From Bryobacteraceae bacterium (lineage in GTDB: Bacteria; Acidobacteriota; Terriglobia; Bryobacterales; Bryobacteraceae), in NCBI GenBank assembly GCA_025928545.1, contig JAICJH010000005.1, positions 62,001 through 126,000 of the forward strand: a stretch of DNA of 64,000 nt, read 5' to 3'. Below the pieces are notes generated by a model, which was given only the letters and a program-made list of their open reading frames with translations, was not told the DNA's origin and searched no databases. The position numbers and the translations under genes were made by a program. Shown here piece by piece: positions 35,466 to 44,492 of the stretch. Every line of letters begins with the position of its first letter. Within the stretch, counting starts at the first letter, position 1.

Positions 35466-36629
35466 TTAGCGCCCCTCGCCTCCTTTCCCCGCAACCGTCG
35501 CGTCAAGCAGTTCCGCCAGCCGCAACGAAAAGACGCCGCGTCCATCGTGATTCAGATGGAGCCCGTCCCCGAACATCGCGGGCTGTTCCAGATCTGTGAA
35601 TGTTTCCGCCGGCAGCACCGTGACCCGGGGCATTCCACCCAAACTGTCAACGAAGCGTTTTGCATTCGACGGCACATTCGCCACCGGATCGACCAGGGGC
35701 GCTCGTGGCAGCTGCAGGAATATCAGCCGCGTCGGCGAGTCCTTGTATAAATCGAGTATGCCGTTCAGCCAGCGCCGCCGGTAGCGCGCCAGCGCGCCCG
35801 TTTGCTGAACAGGTTCCCGCACGACAAATCGCTGTACATTCGCGCGCCGGTCTTCGCTGAGCCCGTCCGGAAAGCGAATCGTGCGCCGCTGCCAGTCCAC
35901 CGCCAGGCCGCTCATATTCTGCGTCATCCCACCGTAACCGTTGCTGTACTCAAGCCCGTTTTCCAGCTTGTCGGCCGCACGCGCAATTCGTGTCTGAAGA
36001 TGCGCCAGAAATCCCTGCACATCGTTTCGCAGAATCATTCCGCGAAAAAGGCAGCCGAAGAATGCCCGGTGCCGAATTTCCATCGAATGCATCGACATCG
36101 CGAAATCCAGGCAATCGCCCAGCCCCAGCCGCATCACCAGATATTTTTGGTCGCCATCCCGATCCTCGAATTCCGCAAACCAGTCTGCGTCCGAATAGTC
36201 GTCCAGCGCAATCGCGATGGCTGCAAAACGGCGGCGCGTCGGGTCCGCGGCTCGCAATGTGTAGTACCACACGCGCGGAGTGGTCCCCCCCAAACCGAAA
36301 TTCCAGAAACGCAGCCGCCGATGAGTCGCCGAGTCGGCGATGCGCGATGAAAAGCCCTCCGCGACCCTGGAATCGCCAATCGCCAGAACCTCCGGAGTCT
36401 TCCCCGCCGGCGTCGCCGCGAGCCAATGCAGCTGCGCCTCCAGCGATCCCGCCGATGAGTCCGGTTCCAGAAATTGGCCGTACCAACCGGTGCGAAAAAG
36501 AAGGCTGTCGGCAAGGAAAAAAGCGGCGAATACGAGGGCAACCCAGAGCGCGCCCCGCGCTACGCCGGGCAAGCCGGAAATGACGCTGCGAGCACCGATC
36601 TCTCGATCATATAGCAGCCCCCCGCCCAA
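35466..36629 (-). CDS. SGNH-hydrolase-like membrane-anchored protein, MBOAT partner
   Basis: Up to 387 residues. The N-terminal region has one hydrophobic helix (ALWVALVFAAFFLADSLLF), followed by an extracytoplasmic domain with the SGNH block I motif AIGDSRVAEG and, near the end, GDGLHLNHDG, corresponding to the Asp-x-x-His block V. This is the layout of AlgJ/AlgX/DltD-type proteins that pass acyl groups from an MBOAT to a glycan. The listed start is TTG; a second TTG about 19 codons later is also possible. It is directly upstream of the MBOAT gene. Confidence 0.78.
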   Translation of the reverse strand: MGGGLLYDREIGARSVISGLPGVARGALWVALVFAAFFLADSLLFRTGWYGQFLEPDSSAGSLEAQLHWLAATPAGKTPEVLAIGDSRVAEGFSSRIADSATHRRLRFWNFGLGGTTPRVWYYTLRAADPTRRRFAAIAIALDDYSDADWFAEFEDRDGDQKYLVMRLGLGDCLDFAMSMHSMEIRHRAFFGCLFRGMILRNDVQGFLAHLQTRIARAADKLENGLEYSNGYGGMTQNMSGLAVDWQRRTIRFPDGLSEDRRANVQRFVVREPVQQTGALARYRRRWLNGILDLYKDSPTRLIFLQLPRAPLVDPVANVPSNAKRFVDSLGGMPRVTVLPAETFTDLEQPAMFGDGLHLNHDGRGVFSLRLAELLDATVAGKGGEGR

Positions 36630-36724
36630 CCGCCTGAAAGCCCTTCTTAAAGGTTTGTGACAATTGCTTGACGATCCCTGGTCCAGGGGCTATCGTAGCT
36701 TCAGCGCCGTCGTTTTCGGTCATC

Positions 36725-37570
36725 ATGCGCATTTTCCCGATTGTCGCGGCAGGTTTGCTGGTTTCCCTGACGGCGGTCTATGCCTTTCAGATGCCCTTTC
36801 GCACTCTCATCAGTCAGGAAGGCTACAACAACGAACCCATTCCTTTCGACTACCTGGATCACAATGAGTTCGTGATCGGCCGCCTGATGTTCCCCAACGG
36901 CGGCGGCAGAGGCGGCTTCGGCGGCGGTGGTTTTCGCGGCGGAAGCTGGGAGCGCGGCGGAACAACCTGGTCCAACGATTACCCCATCGGCGATCGCGCC
37001 TTTGCCCGTATTCTTCGCCGCCTGACCCGGATCGATACCCGCTCGGTCGAGCAACCCATCAACCTCAACGATGGCGATGATGTTTACAACTGGCCCTGGC
37101 TTTACGCCGCCCATCTGGAAAGTTCCGGCCTCACCGACTCCATGATCCTCAAGCTCCGCGAGTACCTTACGCGCGGCGGATTCTTCTACGTCGACGACTT
37201 CTGGGGCGATAGCGGCTGGGCTGTCGTCAGCGACATCATGCACCGCATTCTGCCCGATTCAACGGCCGAAGACATCCCCGACAACGACCCCATCTTCCAC
37301 GTTCTGTTCGATCTCGGCGATAAGTTCATGGTGGCGAACCACAACGAACTCATGCGCACCGGGCTGCCGTATCACGCCGGGGCTGGGGCAAATGTCGCGC
37401 ACTGGCGGGGAATTCGCGACGCAAAAGGCCGCATCGTGATCGTGATGAATTTCAATTCCGATGTGGGCGATTCCTGGGAATGGGCAGACCGGCCCGAGTA
37501 TCCCGAGAAATATTCCAACCTCGGAATGCGCATCAGCACCAACTACACCGCCTACGCAATGACGCACTGA
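36725..37570 (+). CDS. DUF4159-domain exported protein (paralogue)
   Basis: A 281-residue protein; ATG 36725 gives a clear signal peptide (MRIFPIVAAGLLVSLTAVYA). It matches the DUF4159 protein encoded at 30345-31259 along its length (EFVIGRLMFP, DYPIGDRAFARILRRLTRI, LTRGGFFYVDDFWG, DPIFHVLFDL, GRIVIVMNFNSDVGDSWEWAD), and both end in MTH. It differs by a glycine-rich loop near residue 60 (GGGRGGFGGGGFRGG). The two genes flank a block of four minus-strand genes. Function unknown. Confidence 0.86.
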   Translation: MRIFPIVAAGLLVSLTAVYAFQMPFRTLISQEGYNNEPIPFDYLDHNEFVIGRLMFPNGGGRGGFGGGGFRGGSWERGGTTWSNDYPIGDRAFARILRRLTRIDTRSVEQPINLNDGDDVYNWPWLYAAHLESSGLTDSMILKLREYLTRGGFFYVDDFWGDSGWAVVSDIMHRILPDSTAEDIPDNDPIFHVLFDLGDKFMVANHNELMRTGLPYHAGAGANVAHWRGIRDAKGRIVIVMNFNSDVGDSWEWADRPEYPEKYSNLGMRISTNYTAYAMTH

Positions 37571-37614
37571 GGCTCGTCAAGCTTTGGGTAGAGGCATAAC
37601 GCGATAATGGCGCT

Positions 37615-38571
37615 ATGTCCCAAACGACGCCACCTTCGGGGAACAGCTTCGCCCTGCTGGTGCGTGGCCTCCGCAAAGCCTACAACGATGTCGTCGCCGT
37701 CAATGGCCTCGACCTCGAAGTGCGCCGCGGCGAATGCTTCGGTCTGCTCGGTCCGAACGGCGCCGGCAAGACCACCACAATCGAAATCTGCGAAGGCCTG
37801 ACCACTCCCGATTCCGGCGACGTCGAAGTGCTCGGCATGCACTGGAACACGAAGGCAATGGCATTGCGCCAGCGTCTCGGCATCCAGCTCCAGGACACCC
37901 AGCTTTCCGACAAACTCACTGTCTTCGAAACCGTCCGCCTCTTCCGCAGCTTCTACAATCAGGGACCCGCCGCTGCCGAAATGATCGAGCTGATGCAACT
38001 CGGCGAAAAAACGAACTCGCGCGTCGGCGGTCTTTCCGGCGGCCAGAAGCAGCGCCTGGCGCTTGCCTGCGCGCTCGTCGGCAACCCCGACCTTCTCTTC
38101 CTCGACGAACCAACCACCGGTCTCGACCCGCAGGCGCGCCGTCAGCTGTGGGACGTGATCGAAGAGTTCCGCCGCCAGGGCCGCACAATTCTGCTGACCA
38201 CGCACTACATGGATGAGGCCGAAAAACTTTGCGACCGCGTCGCCATCATGGATCATGGACGCCAGATCGCGCTCGGGACGCCGCGTGAACTCGTAGCCTC
38301 AATCGGTGGTGAAAACGTAGTCGAATTCTCGGCGGGCGGCGCAGCCCGGCCGTTCGATCCCGCTCCGCTCGGCAACATCCCCGGCGTCAGCGATGTCCGT
38401 ATCGAAAGCGGCAATGCACGAATGCAGGTCGGCGAACTGCACCACGCCGTGCCCGCCCTGCTCGACGAACTTACCCGCCAGGGCATTCCCCTGACGGAAT
38501 TACGCACTCACTCCGCAACGCTCGAAGATGTCTTCGTCGCACTGACCGGGAGGCATCTTCGTGAAGAGTAA
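37615..38571 (+). CDS. ABC transporter ATP-binding protein (DrrA-type exporter)
   Basis: A 318-residue ABC ATPase with Walker A GPNGAGKTT, Q-loop region QLQDTQLSDKLTV, signature LSGGQKQRLALA, Walker B LLFLDEPTTGLDPQ and the H-loop LLTTHYMDEA. The C-terminal ~90 residues are the extension found in DrrA/NatA-type exporters. It overlaps the permease gene by 11 bases (permease GTG at 38561). The cargo is unknown; this subfamily exports drugs, lipids or sodium. The adjacent permease reading frame is broken. Confidence 0.92.
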   Translation: MSQTTPPSGNSFALLVRGLRKAYNDVVAVNGLDLEVRRGECFGLLGPNGAGKTTTIEICEGLTTPDSGDVEVLGMHWNTKAMALRQRLGIQLQDTQLSDKLTVFETVRLFRSFYNQGPAAAEMIELMQLGEKTNSRVGGLSGGQKQRLALACALVGNPDLLFLDEPTTGLDPQARRQLWDVIEEFRRQGRTILLTTHYMDEAEKLCDRVAIMDHGRQIALGTPRELVASIGGENVVEFSAGGAARPFDPAPLGNIPGVSDVRIESGNARMQVGELHHAVPALLDELTRQGIPLTELRTHSATLEDVFVALTGRHLREE

Positions 38572-39597
38572 TTTTGCCGATGGCTCGCTGGTCCAGCTCA
38601 CCCTGGTCCGCTTTCGCGAATTCCTGCGCGAGCCGGAAGCCCTTTTCTGGGTCTTCCTGTTCCCCATTTTGCTGGCCGCGGGACTGGGCCTCGCATTTCG
38701 TAACCGTCCCGCCGAAGTTCTGAAGGTGGGCGCAGTCACTCCCGAAATCACGCAATCTCTCCGTGGCGAAAAACTGCTCGACGTTCAACAGCTGGATCCC
38801 CGCGCAGCTGAAGACGCCCTGCGCGCCGGCAAATCGCGCTCCTCGCCGAGCCCGGCCTCGCAGGCGCCGTGCAATTCCGCTACGACGATACCAATCCCGA
38901 AGGCCGCACCGCGCGCATGCTTGCCGATCGCGCCGTTCAAAAAGCCGCTGGCCGCGTCGATCCCGTAGTTGCCACCGACAAGTACATGCGCGAACCCGGC
39001 TCGCGATATATCGATTTCCTGCTTCCCGGACTGCTCGGCATGAACCTCATGGGGAATTCCATCTGGGGCCTGGCGTTTGGCATTGTCGATGCCCGCAAGA
39101 GAAAATACCTCAAGCGCCTGATCGCAACGCCAATGCCGCGGCACGAGTATCTGCTGTCGTTTCTGCTTTCGCGGCTGGTTTCGCTGGTCGTGGAAATCGT
39201 CCTGATCGCGGGCTTCGGCCTGCTCGTATTCAACGTACCGATGCGCGGCTCGCTCGCGGCCTTCTGCATTCTCTGCATACTGTCGTCGTTTTCGTTCAGT
39301 GCGATCGGGCTTCTGGTCGCGTCACGCGTCAGAACCATCGAAGCGGTCTCCGGCCTGTCCAACGCCATCATGATGCCGATGTGGATCGTATCCGGCGTCT
39401 TTTTTTCGGCGCAGCGTTTTCCCGATTTCATCCAGCCTGTGATTCGGGCACTGCCGCTGACGGCAACCATCGACGCCCTCCGCGGCAACATGCTCCAGGG
39501 AGCCACCCTCCCCGAGCTATGGCCGCAACTGGCGATTCTCGGTTCGTGGCTGATTGTCAGTTTCACTCTGGCGCTGAAACTGTTCCGCTGGCGCTGA
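38561..39597 (+). pseudogene. ABC-2 type transporter permease, split by a one-base frameshift
   Basis: The frame from GTG 38561 encodes the start of an ABC-2 permease (FREFLREPEALFWVFLFPILLAAGLGLAF) and then runs into nonsense after ALRAGK near 38831. The downstream frame carries the rest (IALLAEPGLAGAVQFRYDD, then six hydrophobic segments such as SRYIDFLLPGLLGMNLMGNS and MPMWIVSGVFFSAQRFP) to a stop at 39597. Adding one A to the AAA run at 38831-38833 would restore a single ~345-residue protein. It is either a sequencing error or a recent real mutation. The intact ATPase gene argues for an error or a very young lesion. Confidence 0.85.
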
Positions 39598-39634
39598 TGA
39601 TTTCCGGACGCTGCCGTAGGCTGATATTGCTTTA

Positions 39635-39877
39635 ATGAGTATTGTGGTTCACAACAGCCGTTGGGTGAATCGGCCGTCACCGGCGAACCTGATCATGGAC
39701 CAGGATTGCGCAGGCCGTCACAGAGTATTGCGCTTTCCGCTGTACTTCAACAACGTCGATCTGTTCGGCAAGCACTGCCTGAGACCCAATCGCAATTTAC
39801 CCTGGATCGGAGACCAGAGTGATCTTAGTCTCTTCGTGGCCCACCATCAATCGATCAACCACTACTCCTATGAATAA
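39635..39877 (+). CDS. Doubtful small open reading frame
   Basis: Eighty codons from an ATG without a good ribosome-binding site. The stop overlaps the ATG of the next gene by eight bases (ATGAATAA), which would allow translational coupling. The peptide is rich in His, Asn and Arg and resembles nothing I know. It may simply be leader sequence of the beta-helix gene. Confidence 0.2.
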   Translation: MSIVVHNSRWVNRPSPANLIMDQDCAGRHRVLRFPLYFNNVDLFGKHCLRPNRNLPWIGDQSDLSLFVAHHQSINHYSYE

Positions 39878-41921
39878 ATTACTAATCATTTCCGCATTCT
39901 GTATCGCTTCGCTCTCCGCGCAGTCCGTTCGGATTCTCGCACCCGTTTTTCAGGGGTCGGGTTTAAATGACGTAACCAGTGGAGGTGTTTTTACCGCCCT
40001 TGCCACGAACGCAACATATACCGTAACGATCGGTGCCACCGGCACGCCGGATCATTTCACATGGACCATAAATGGCAGTGCGGCAAGCGCGCCCATCGCA
40101 ATCACTGGTGCTGCCCAGGCACTGTCGAATGGCGTCACAGTGACGTTCGGGGCCACCACGGGCCATAGAATTGCTGACGCATGGAAGATCAGGGCAGTGG
40201 GGACCGGAAACACTACTCCGTATCTGGCTGGCGCTGATGGTGCCGTCGCTCGGACAATGGAAGCAAAATTACGCGAAATTCCGTTCACTCCGCTTGACTT
40301 CGGACCTCCTGGAACGTGTAGCGGTCCATCGTCTACCCGCGATGATACAGCCGCAATTCAGGCCGCTATCGATGCGGCAAAAGCCGGGACCGTCTTAATT
40401 CCGGATAAGGCCTGCACTACCACGGGGAACTACCTGTACCGGGAGAACGCGGGGATAACTGTCCTGGGTAGTGCCACACTCCCGTCTGGCACTTACGTGC
40501 CCGGCTCTGGCGGTGGACTTGTGGCACTAACCGGATCCCATCCAGATGCTTTACTTACCAACATGGCGGCAAACAGCCACCTCAGGAATATTTTATTTGA
40601 TGGGAATAACGGCGCGGCGGCCCATGGGCTCGTCGACGCGCTCTCAATCCTTGACACGGAAGAGAATCTGATAGCTATACATTTTAGTGGGGATGGTTTC
40701 CAGGTCAACGCCTCCGGGGGTATGCCGGGCACGACACTGACGGCAAGTACCAGCGTTGGTGAAACGGGCTTTCACATCGCGGCGGCAACGAACAAACGTA
40801 TTAAGTTTGGTGTGGATTGCCCTACCGTGACGGTCGGGTTTGGAACCGCCAATCACGAAGTACTGACCTGGATTAGCACGGCAGGGTTGGTGCTGACCCT
40901 CAGCGCGGCAACAAGAACTCATGCCTCCGGCGATCCCATCGGTTGTTTTGGCAACGCCGACCTTATGCATATTTCACACTCTTTCGCCTGGGCGGACGGT
41001 GGATGGGGTATGCGCATTGTGCAGAGCGGCGACAACAGCGGTATTTTTGTCGAGAATTTCTATTCCCGTGCTAACGCGCTGGGTGGCATCAAATGGTGTG
41101 GATCCGTAAACAAAATGGTGGGCGGCAGTTTCGAGGGCGATTCTGGCCCGGCTGTACAGTTGGGCGGTTCAGATTGCCTTTCCGCGTTTGGAAGCTTTGG
41201 TCCATTGGCTGATGCCGAGGAGGCCACAAACGCTTACAGTGCAATCCAATCGGTTTGCTCTTCTTACGATCAGGTACAATTTACTCGGTTATCCGCGTTT
41301 AGCGTTGTGGACGGGTGCGGCATCCCCACAGACCAAAACACTGCGATGGGGTTTGGCACAGATGGCAATCAATATGGCAATTCCTCATTTTGGCTCAAGA
41401 ACCGGGCCGGGGTGGTCCCGATAACGGTGGCAGGCGGCGTGGCAGTTGGTAGGTGCGAGTGGCCCGGCGGTACCAGCATTTCCCCCGGCGGGTCGCAACA
41501 GTTCGCCTACTGCCTCTTTGATGCCGGTAATCCCGTTTCCGCAACAACAAACGGAATTTCTACGATTCTAACGACAATCTCTGCGCCTTCATCTGGGTAC
41601 GTCTACATCTATGGCTATACGGGCGCATGTTCGGCGCTGAACGGACCTTGGAACGCAACTAACCTCAGCAGCACCACGTTTTCGATACCTGCCAACTCCA
41701 CAAACTTTGGGACTTGTACCGGGGCCCCGAATCAGCAGACGAACAAATGGTCAGCAATTCCAACGCCCCTCGCCGGATCCATAACGATCAATAACACGGC
41801 CCCTGCCGGTACAGGCTTCAGCGGCACCAGGCTCCGGACAGTCTGCACAACGATCAACGGTGGCGCCGCATCGGGATGTTCGAACGTCACTGAGACTTAC
41901 GTAAATGGATTACTTCAGTAG
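39870..41921 (+). CDS. Secreted right-handed beta-helix protein (pectate lyase 3-like)
   Basis: A 683-residue protein. ATG 39870 gives a short signal peptide (MNKLLIISAFCIASLSAQS). Residues about 145-200 (FTPLDFGPPGTC, STRDDTAAIQAAIDAAKAGTVLIP) match the start of pectate-lyase-3/glycosyl-hydrolase-28-type beta-helices; later parts are Gly/Asn/Ser-rich rungs. No clear catalytic residues can be named. The N-terminal ~110 residues and the C-terminal ~150 residues are unrecognised beta-rich regions. It may bind or cut a polysaccharide. By eye its codons are less GC-rich than those of the genes before it, suggesting separate origin. A similar protein type is encoded at 44493-46256. Confidence 0.7.
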   Translation: MNKLLIISAFCIASLSAQSVRILAPVFQGSGLNDVTSGGVFTALATNATYTVTIGATGTPDHFTWTINGSAASAPIAITGAAQALSNGVTVTFGATTGHRIADAWKIRAVGTGNTTPYLAGADGAVARTMEAKLREIPFTPLDFGPPGTCSGPSSTRDDTAAIQAAIDAAKAGTVLIPDKACTTTGNYLYRENAGITVLGSATLPSGTYVPGSGGGLVALTGSHPDALLTNMAANSHLRNILFDGNNGAAAHGLVDALSILDTEENLIAIHFSGDGFQVNASGGMPGTTLTASTSVGETGFHIAAATNKRIKFGVDCPTVTVGFGTANHEVLTWISTAGLVLTLSAATRTHASGDPIGCFGNADLMHISHSFAWADGGWGMRIVQSGDNSGIFVENFYSRANALGGIKWCGSVNKMVGGSFEGDSGPAVQLGGSDCLSAFGSFGPLADAEEATNAYSAIQSVCSSYDQVQFTRLSAFSVVDGCGIPTDQNTAMGFGTDGNQYGNSSFWLKNRAGVVPITVAGGVAVGRCEWPGGTSISPGGSQQFAYCLFDAGNPVSATTNGISTILTTISAPSSGYVYIYGYTGACSALNGPWNATNLSSTTFSIPANSTNFGTCTGAPNQQTNKWSAIPTPLAGSITINNTAPAGTGFSGTRLRTVCTTINGGAASGCSNVTETYVNGLLQ

Positions 41922-42118
41922 ACGGGCGACCGCCACTTGAATGTTTGATGTGGCTAGCGGCGGAATCAACCACCGGCGCGGTCTGGCTGAGTGCGCAGCC
42001 TCCGGACTGTAATAAGACTATGCAGCTCTTTACGTAGCAGTTGGCGTGCCGCCCTTGCCAATGAAGGGCTCGTTCGCGCCGTCGCTGGGTTCAGGCACCT
42101 TCGGGCGACCTGAAATAA

Positions 42119-43459
42119 CTACTGTTTGATGATCTGGCCGTCACTCCGCCGTAACTCGCCCCACCCACCATTCAAACCATTCGCTGGATTCGTGAACGGA
42201 TATTTCGCAGCCGCCTTCTCATCCACTTCAATCCCCCATCCGGGTTTCGTGCTCGGCCACAGATACCCGTCTTCCATCACCGGACAGCCGCTGAAGACTT
42301 CCTGCGTGCGGGCATTGAACGGCGTGTATTCCTGAATCCCGAAGTTGTAACTGACCACATCCAGAGTGACGTTTGCCATGTGACCGATCGGCGAAACATC
42401 CCCCGGACCGTGCCACGCCGTCTTCACACCGAACTGCTCGGCAAGGATCGCCATCTTACGGGCCGGCGTGAAGCCGCCCATCTGCGAAACGTGACAGCGG
42501 ATGTAGTCGATCAGGCGTTCGGAAATCAACGGAGTCCACTCATGCGGACTGTTGAACAGCTCTCCCATCGCGATCGGCGTGGCGCACTGCTGGCGAATCT
42601 GTCGAAAATAGGCAATATCCTCAGGTGACAGCGGGTCCTCCATGAAGAAGAGATGATATTTCTCCAGATCCTTCGCGAACCTCACCGCTTCATTCGGGGT
42701 GACCCGCTCATGCACGTCGTGCAGCAGCCCGACATCTTCCCCGAGTTCCTCGCGCGCGGTATCGAACATCTTCAGCACTCTCCGGATATACGGCAGCGGC
42801 TCAAACACCGGCCCCGCCGCCAGCCCTTTCACCGGAGGCACCGTGCCTCCGCCGCCGCCCGCATACCCCTGATAGCCCGGAACACTGACCTGCATCCGGA
42901 CATTGCGGAAGCCCTGGCTCACGTACTTTTTCGCGTTATCCACCACCTGCGCGATCTCATTGCCATCGGCGTGCGCGTAAACGTCGGCAGCCTCCCGGCA
43001 TTTCCCGCCAACCAGGTCGTAGACGGGCATGTTGGCCATCCGCCCCTTGATGTCCCACAGCGCCTGGTCCACACCGCTGATGGCGTTATTGAGGACGGGC
43101 CCGTTCTTCCAGTACGAACTGTCGTAGCAGGTCTGCCAGATGTCCTCGATCTTATCGACCGTATGATCTTTCAGCAGCGGCTTCAGGTACCGGTCCACGG
43201 CTGGCTTGATCAGATCGGCGCGCTGCGTGAACGTCGCGCATCCATAGCCATAGAGACCGGCCTGATCGGTCGTGATCTTCACTACGTCCAGCCGGACGCC
43301 CGCCGGTGCTGTTTCAATCACGGTGATGTCCCTGATCTTCGGCCGAGGCAACCCGCGGACGGCTTTCTCAACGGCCTGCTGGGCGCGTTCTTCGCGCGGG
43401 GTGAGGACGGTGGCCAGGCTGGCGCCGGCAATCGACTTGAGGATGTTGCGACGGTTCAT
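42119..43459 (-). CDS. Tat-exported enolase-superfamily enzyme (mannonate dehydratase/RspA-like)
   Basis: A 446-residue protein. ATG 43459 gives a twin-arginine signal (MNRRNILKSIAGASLATVL); an earlier ATG at 43492 would place the signal internally. The mature protein belongs to the mandelate racemase/muconate lactonizing group: metal-binding region LLHDVHERVTPNEAVRFAKDLE, then FFMEDPLSPED and PIAMGELFNSPHEW, and DYIRCHVSQMGG, closest to ManD/RspA sugar-acid dehydratases. It probably dehydrates an aldonic acid. Export of such an enzyme is uncommon outside a few phyla including Acidobacteriota. Confidence 0.85.
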   Translation of the reverse strand: MNRRNILKSIAGASLATVLTPREERAQQAVEKAVRGLPRPKIRDITVIETAPAGVRLDVVKITTDQAGLYGYGCATFTQRADLIKPAVDRYLKPLLKDHTVDKIEDIWQTCYDSSYWKNGPVLNNAISGVDQALWDIKGRMANMPVYDLVGGKCREAADVYAHADGNEIAQVVDNAKKYVSQGFRNVRMQVSVPGYQGYAGGGGGTVPPVKGLAAGPVFEPLPYIRRVLKMFDTAREELGEDVGLLHDVHERVTPNEAVRFAKDLEKYHLFFMEDPLSPEDIAYFRQIRQQCATPIAMGELFNSPHEWTPLISERLIDYIRCHVSQMGGFTPARKMAILAEQFGVKTAWHGPGDVSPIGHMANVTLDVVSYNFGIQEYTPFNARTQEVFSGCPVMEDGYLWPSTKPGWGIEVDEKAAAKYPFTNPANGLNGGWGELRRSDGQIIKQ

Positions 43460-43876
43460 AGGGCGGGTACCTTCCAGCATAGAAAGTATCACGTCTGCCC
43501 CCGAGCCGCGCCCGCAAGGAAGCGGGCTTCCTGGCCAACTCGTACGGCCACGGACGAATAATCCACCGAAGGGTAATTTAATTTTTACCTTAGCCTCCCG
43601 CTAAAAAGCCCGCCCATGCCAGATAACTGCTTCATTTAAAAGGTAATTCACGCCGAGACCCAAAAACCGCGTTTTGCCATATGTGTTAGCATGGGAGTTC
43701 CTGCACAAAGCCTTTCCTGTCGTTTGACACAATCCTTACGGATGTAGGACGATAAAGAGAAAGAAACAACATGTGCCCTTTTGTCACTCAATTGGAGCGT
43801 CAACGGGGCGGTTAGAGAGTAGATCCGATCCTTCGATGTAGTTGGATGTGGCGGCAGCCTGCCCAAAAACGAACAA
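43460..43876. other. 417-base intergenic region before the polysaccharide cluster
   Basis: No convincing gene. It holds the divergent 5' regions of the enolase-superfamily gene and the NusG-like gene. A perfect TTGACA lies at 43724-43729, but the nearest -10-like sequence (GATAAA, 43751) is 21 bases away, so a promoter is only possible. AGGAAG/CTTCCT arms at 43517-43522 and 43527-43532 could form a small hairpin around CGGG. A GGGGCGGTTAG sequence near 43805 recalls part of the ops element used by RfaH, weakly. Confidence 0.4.
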
Positions 43877-44443
43877 GTGACTGATTTTCCAAACCCAGCT
43901 GAAACTCGATCCTGGTATGCGGTCCATGTCCGGAGTCGACACGAAAAGTCGGTATCGACGATTCTTCGGAATAAAGGTTTCGACGAATTCCTGCCGCTAT
44001 ACAAGTCCAGACGGCAGTGGACCCAACGCATCGCCGAAATCGAACTCCCTCTCTTTCCTGGCTACGTATTTTGCCGCCTGGACCTCGCGGAGCGCCGTGT
44101 CCCCATCGTCACCACGCCCGGCGTCATGGACATCGTCGGGTTCGGCGGAACACCGATTCCGGTGGATGAAACCGAGATCGCCGCGATCCATAGGATCCTG
44201 AACCTCGGTCTGGCCGCTGAACCCTGGAAGTACACGCCCGCGGGCCAGAGAGTTCGAATCGAACACGGAGCTCTGGCGGGAATGGAAGGGGTCTTCCTGG
44301 AAGCGAAAAAAAATCATCGGCTGTTGCTGTCGTTAACGCTGCTCCAGCGAACGGTCGCCATTCAGATTGATGCGAGCTCAGTTAAACGCCTAAACGCCGT
44401 GAATGGGTCGATTTCTTCGTCCTTGACATTCGCCGCTAAATAA
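43877..44443 (+). CDS. NusG-family transcription antiterminator (RfaH/UpxY-like)
   Basis: A 188-residue NusG paralogue, GTG start. The N-terminal NGN domain shows SWYAVHVRSRHEKSV, FLPLYKSRRQW and PLFPGYVFCRLDL; the C-terminal KOW part is VRIEHGALAGMEGVFLEAKKNHRLLLSL. Specialised NusG proteins of this kind commonly head capsule and O-antigen operons and prevent early termination or polarity in them. That fits the location before a ~20-kb polysaccharide cluster, although the next gene is on the other strand. Confidence 0.9.
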   Translation: MTDFPNPAETRSWYAVHVRSRHEKSVSTILRNKGFDEFLPLYKSRRQWTQRIAEIELPLFPGYVFCRLDLAERRVPIVTTPGVMDIVGFGGTPIPVDETEIAAIHRILNLGLAAEPWKYTPAGQRVRIEHGALAGMEGVFLEAKKNHRLLLSLTLLQRTVAIQIDASSVKRLNAVNGSISSSLTFAAK

Positions 44444-44492
44444 ATACCCGATCGTTTGCCGTCGTCCTTGGTTGCGAATTTCGCCATTTTTC

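Noticed and set aside
43720-43760. Sigma-70 promoter for the NusG-like gene
   Set aside because: The -35 sequence TTGACA is perfect, but no -10 hexamer lies at 16-18 bases; kept only as a remark on the intergenic region.
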